This document shows, one piece after another, positions 61,351 through 64,000 of a DNA stretch of 64,000 nucleotides (the first letter of the stretch is position 1; each line of letters starts with the position of its first letter). This DNA comes from Kaistella sp. SH40-3. GTDB taxonomy: Bacteria > Bacteroidota > Bacteroidia > Flavobacteriales > Weeksellaceae. The stretch spans positions 558,001 through 622,000 of the forward strand of contig NZ_JAQYUS010000001.1 in assembly GCF_030686865.1 (NCBI RefSeq), given 5' to 3'. Position numbers and translations under genes: made by a program. The notes under the pieces are model-generated. The model did not search any database and had not been told where the DNA came from. It saw only the letters and a list, made by a program, of their open reading frames with translations.

Positions 61351-62901
61351 ATGAACAACAGGTTTATTCCGTTTATCTCTGTTCTGATGACAATCTCCAT
61401 GATTGTTTTCGTAACACTGCAACTTTACTGGATCAAAGAATTGTACAGTGCGCTGAATCAGGATTTTTCCAATAAAGTATATTCTTCATTGGAATCTTCT
61501 GCTTTAAAAGTTTCTCAACTAGAAGTTGATAAATACTTGAATCAGGATTTTAAAAACTTTGGTAAAAATGTAGTAGACAGTAGCAATTTGCCAACACAAA
61601 CGTATATTCAACAAAATTCTGATTCGGCAAATACGTCAACACTTACCTTTCAGAAAAGTATCATAGAAAATCAAAACTTTCCCATATCACAAAAAGGAGA
61701 TAGTTTGAAACTAACCAAACTTTACACTGATGAAGGGATTCTGAAAATTAAAAAAGCACCCAACTCTTCCGAACCACTTACTGCACAAATGAGTAAGGAT
61801 ATTGGAAATAACACCTATGCATTGCGGGAATTTGCAAAACTCAGTGCAACCAATTTACCGATTGAAAAAAGAGTGGATGTAAAAACCTTGGATTCTGTTT
61901 TGTCTAAAGAGTTGAAATTGAGTGGATTAGATGCGAAATTTGGTTTCGCGGTAATGGATAAAAAGAATGACATTACGAAGATTGCTAATACCATTTATGC
62001 AGATCAAAAAGATAAAACGAATTACACTTATCCACTATTTACAGACAGTAAAGATCAGACTTTATATACGTTGGCTGTTGTTTTTCCTAGTAAAGAATAC
62101 TCTTTAGCAAAGAATAATGCACCGATGTTGTTGGGAACGATTATGTCTTTGCTGACGATTTTGGGGATTTATATTATCTCTATTAATTATATGATGAGGC
62201 AGAAAAAAATAGCAGATGTAAAAACGGACTTCATTAATAATATGTCGCATGAGTTTAAAACTCCATTGGCAACGATATCTGTAGCGACTGACTCTTTGGC
62301 AAATGATAAAATTGCGACCAACCCAGAAAAGGTAAAATATTATTCCGGTTTAATTAAACAGGAAAATCTGCGCATGAAGAAGCAGGTGGAAAATGTTTTA
62401 AATATGTCGAAACTGGAAAGAAATGAAGTTAAATTATTTTTGAAAGAAACCGATGTTCGTGCTTTAATAAAAAGAACCACCGAATCTTTTGGGCTCATTG
62501 TAGCACAACGACACGGAACATTGACTCAAGAGTTTAATACCGAGAAATACCAGTTTAAAATTGATGAATTTCATATTGCAAATGCTTTAGTGAATTTATT
62601 AGATAATGCCAATAAATACTCACCAGAAGCACCGGAAATTAAAGTAACTACCAGAAATGAAGGCAATTGGTATGTCGTAGAAATCTCTGATAAAGGAATG
62701 GGAATGGAAACCGATAATAAAACTCGGATTTTTGAAAAGTTCTTCCGGGAGGAAACGGGAAATATTCACAATGTGAAAGGGCAGGGACTTGGATTGTCTT
62801 ATGTAAAAAAGATAGTAGAATTGCATAAAGGTTTAATTATCGTGGACTCTCAAAAAGACAAGGGAAGCACGTTTACGATAAAGTTACCCATGAATGCTTA
62901 A
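61351..62901 (+). CDS. two-component sensor histidine kinase
   Basis: A 516-residue membrane kinase. Helix 1 spans about 5-25 (FIPFISVLMTISMIVFVTLQLYW), the periplasmic domain about 26-252, and helix 2 about 254-278 (MLLGTIMSLLTILGIYIISINYMM). The phospho-acceptor is His300 in NNMSHEFKTPLA. The HATPase domain has LLDNANKYSPEAPE, DKGMGMETD and GQGLGLSYVKKI. It is followed 74 bp later by its response regulator. The pair resembles RprX/RprY of Bacteroidota, but the periplasmic sensor and signal are unknown. Confidence 0.92.
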   Translation: MNNRFIPFISVLMTISMIVFVTLQLYWIKELYSALNQDFSNKVYSSLESSALKVSQLEVDKYLNQDFKNFGKNVVDSSNLPTQTYIQQNSDSANTSTLTFQKSIIENQNFPISQKGDSLKLTKLYTDEGILKIKKAPNSSEPLTAQMSKDIGNNTYALREFAKLSATNLPIEKRVDVKTLDSVLSKELKLSGLDAKFGFAVMDKKNDITKIANTIYADQKDKTNYTYPLFTDSKDQTLYTLAVVFPSKEYSLAKNNAPMLLGTIMSLLTILGIYIISINYMMRQKKIADVKTDFINNMSHEFKTPLATISVATDSLANDKIATNPEKVKYYSGLIKQENLRMKKQVENVLNMSKLERNEVKLFLKETDVRALIKRTTESFGLIVAQRHGTLTQEFNTEKYQFKIDEFHIANALVNLLDNANKYSPEAPEIKVTTRNEGNWYVVEISDKGMGMETDNKTRIFEKFFREETGNIHNVKGQGLGLSYVKKIVELHKGLIIVDSQKDKGSTFTIKLPMNA

Positions 62902-62975
62902 GAAATAAATATCGTGATTGAATCACTTAAAAATTGAAAATAAGGTAAAAACCTAATAACTTTAATAAACAAATT

Positions 62976-63662
62976 ATGAGCAACAGAATCTTATTAGTAG
63001 AAGACGACCAAAGTTTTGGTGCGGTTTTGAAAGATTATTTATCGATAAATAATTTTGAAGTGACCTTGGCTGTAGATGGTGAACAAGGTTTGAAAGAATT
63101 CACAGAAAACGAATTTGATATTTGTATTTTTGATGTGATGATGCCGAAAAAGGACGGCTTTAGTTTGGCAGAAGACGTAAAAAGAATTGATAAAAATATT
63201 CCTATTATTTTTCTTACTGCCAGAAATATGCGCGAAGATATCTTGAAAGGATATCAGTTGGGTGCAGATGATTATATTACTAAGCCCTTTGATACAGAAC
63301 TTTTGTTATATAAAATAAAAGCAATACTTCAAAGAAGTTCCACTGCAGAAAACGATGAGCAGGAACAATTCAAGATCAGTAATATTTTCTTTGACTCAAT
63401 GTTGCGTCAATTGCGGGTTAATGATAATGAATATAAACTTTCACCGAAAGAAAACGAATTGCTGAAATTGCTTTGTCAACATAGAAATGATTTTATGCCC
63501 AGAGATTTGGCATTAAGAAAAATTTGGAAAAAAGAGAATTATTTCACCGCTAGAAGTATGGATGTTTACATTGCAAAATTGAGAAAACTCTTGAGAGAAG
63601 ATGATGGTTTAGAAATTATCAATGTCCACGGTGAAGGTTTCCGCTTGTTGGTAAAGAACTAA
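62976..63662 (+). CDS. OmpR/PhoB-family response regulator
   Basis: A 228-residue regulator. The receiver domain has the acidic pair Glu9-Asp10-Asp11, the phospho-acceptor Asp53 in FDVMMPKKDG, and Lys103 in TKPF. The C-terminal winged helix covers about 133-227 (DSMLRQLRVNDNEYKLSPKENELLKLLCQHRN...SMDVYIAKLRKLLREDDGLEIINVHGEGFRLLV). It lies directly after the kinase gene and is likely its partner. The resemblance to RprY is by overall sequence only. Confidence 0.93.
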   Translation: MSNRILLVEDDQSFGAVLKDYLSINNFEVTLAVDGEQGLKEFTENEFDICIFDVMMPKKDGFSLAEDVKRIDKNIPIIFLTARNMREDILKGYQLGADDYITKPFDTELLLYKIKAILQRSSTAENDEQEQFKISNIFFDSMLRQLRVNDNEYKLSPKENELLKLLCQHRNDFMPRDLALRKIWKKENYFTARSMDVYIAKLRKLLREDDGLEIINVHGEGFRLLVKN

Positions 63663-63710
63663 ATCTGGATAGGAAAATTGAAATGATGAAATACTCATAA
63701 TATTTATTGA

Positions 63711-63747
63711 AGAAGCCGCTTTCGAATTCGAAAGCGGCTTCTTTATA
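63711..63747. terminator. bidirectional terminator after the two-component operon
   Basis: AGAAGCCGCTTTCGAA and TTCGAAAGCGGCTTCT form a perfect 32-bp palindrome followed by TTATAAT, between the response-regulator gene and the convergent SPOR-type gene. Confidence 0.88.
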
Positions 63748-63765
63748 ATTTGTATGCAAGTTAAT

Positions 63766-64000
63766 TTATTTAGCCTCTACACAGAATACTCTATATTGAA
63801 CTAAAATTGCATCTTTAAAGTATTGTTTGACTTTTGCCAGATCTGCGGCTCCACTTTGTTTAGAGAGATAACTACCTGCCATCACTTTATAGTTGGGTCT
63901 TAAAGAAACATCTTTCTCTACTTTTATATAGGGAAATCTTCTTCGAAAGTATAATCCAACTTCATCCGCTTCTTTATTGCTTTTAACGACTGCGAGTTGA
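63766..64000 (-). CDS. C-terminal part of a SPOR-domain-like protein (cut by window end)
   Basis: The open frame ends at a TAA (63768-63766) and reads leftward from the window edge. The visible 78 residues (QLAVVKSNKEADEVGLYFRR, then RPNYKVMAGSYLSKQSGAADLAKVKQYFKDAILVQYRV) match the SPOR fold: repeated 'v.gsy..k.dA..l...l' with YKVMAGSY. SPOR domains bind peptidoglycan stripped of stem peptides at septa. No start is in the window, so the rest of the protein is unknown. Confidence 0.75.
   Translation of the reverse strand, partial: QLAVVKSNKEADEVGLYFRRRFPYIKVEKDVSLRPNYKVMAGSYLSKQSGAADLAKVKQYFKDAILVQYRVFCVEAK

Noticed and set aside
1-64000. CRISPR arrays, insertion sequences, prophage, tRNA or rRNA genes
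   Set aside because: Looked for on both strands; no regularly spaced repeats, transposase motifs, phage genes or tRNA T-loop signatures were found.

Overview
The window is a stretch of chromosome from a low-GC member of the Bacteroidota, class Flavobacteriia, most likely the Weeksellaceae/Chryseobacterium–Kaistella group. The placement is my inference from several signs. Promoters carry the Bacteroidota -7 element TANNTTTG and few starts have Shine-Dalgarno sites. There is a MurF–alanine racemase fusion, a PorW/SprE-type lipoprotein of the type IX secretion system, a BlaI/M56-peptidase pair with a TonB-like tail, and many families largely confined to Bacteroidota (DUF4271, DUF4296). No insertion sequence, prophage, CRISPR array, tRNA or rRNA is visible. 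Almost everything is core housekeeping, in short operons on both strands.

Layout. 0-6 kb: end of surE, guaC, then a leftward run (acidic hypothetical protein, MurC/Mpl-type ligase, rsmI, fabG). 6-14.6 kb: a rightward run tdk, murF-alr, patatin-barrel, ybeY, mnmG, methyltransferase. mnmG is bracketed by two identical perfect palindromes matching the ParB site parS. 14.6-16.9 kb: pgk flanked by AT-rich non-coding DNA; the 622-bp gap between pgk and rpiB carries several DnaA-box-like sequences and is a candidate chromosome origin. 16.9-23.2 kb: rpiB, rnr, LysE exporter, ldcA, yraN, SDR, tsaB. 23.2-27.7 kb leftward: DUF2520, kdsC-like, maf, porW/sprE. 27.8-31.5 kb: sigma factor, putative anti-sigma, Spy-like periplasmic protein, lepA. 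31.5-33.3 kb: blaI and an M56/TonB sensor gene with a recognisable operator. 33.4-41.9 kb: sugar dehydrogenase, small barrel protein, a divergent EF-G paralogue, 2OG-Fe oxygenase, menD, pabC-like, pabB. 42-47.7 kb: membrane proteins, a DUF3820 protein, a CPA2 antiporter and a lipoprotein. 47.8-52.5 kb leftward: rsfS, ftsH, LUD protein, cdsA, psd. 52.6-58.2 kb: birA, lptG-like, tgt, DUF4296, glycosyltransferase, DUF4271, hemD. 58.2-64 kb: oligopeptidase B, a hypothetical protein, AHSA1 protein, a two-component system, and the C-terminus of a SPOR-type protein cut by the window end.

The main themes are envelope building (MurF-Alr, Mur ligase, LdcA, CdsA, Psd, LptG, KdsC, PorW), translation and RNA care (MnmG, RsmI, YbeY, RNase R, TsaB, LepA, EF-G paralogue, RsfS, Tgt) and nucleotide/cofactor metabolism (GuaC, Tdk, MenD, PabB, HemD, BirA). 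I do not see a clearly new multi-gene system. The most interesting non-gene signals are the parS pair with the nearby candidate origin, and a dispersed structured element present in two diverged, oppositely oriented copies (about 2.05 and 11.7 kb). Others are a BlaI operator lying on the -7 box, an 11-bp inverted repeat between two divergent operons, and an EF-G paralogue whose catalytic histidine is a phenylalanine.
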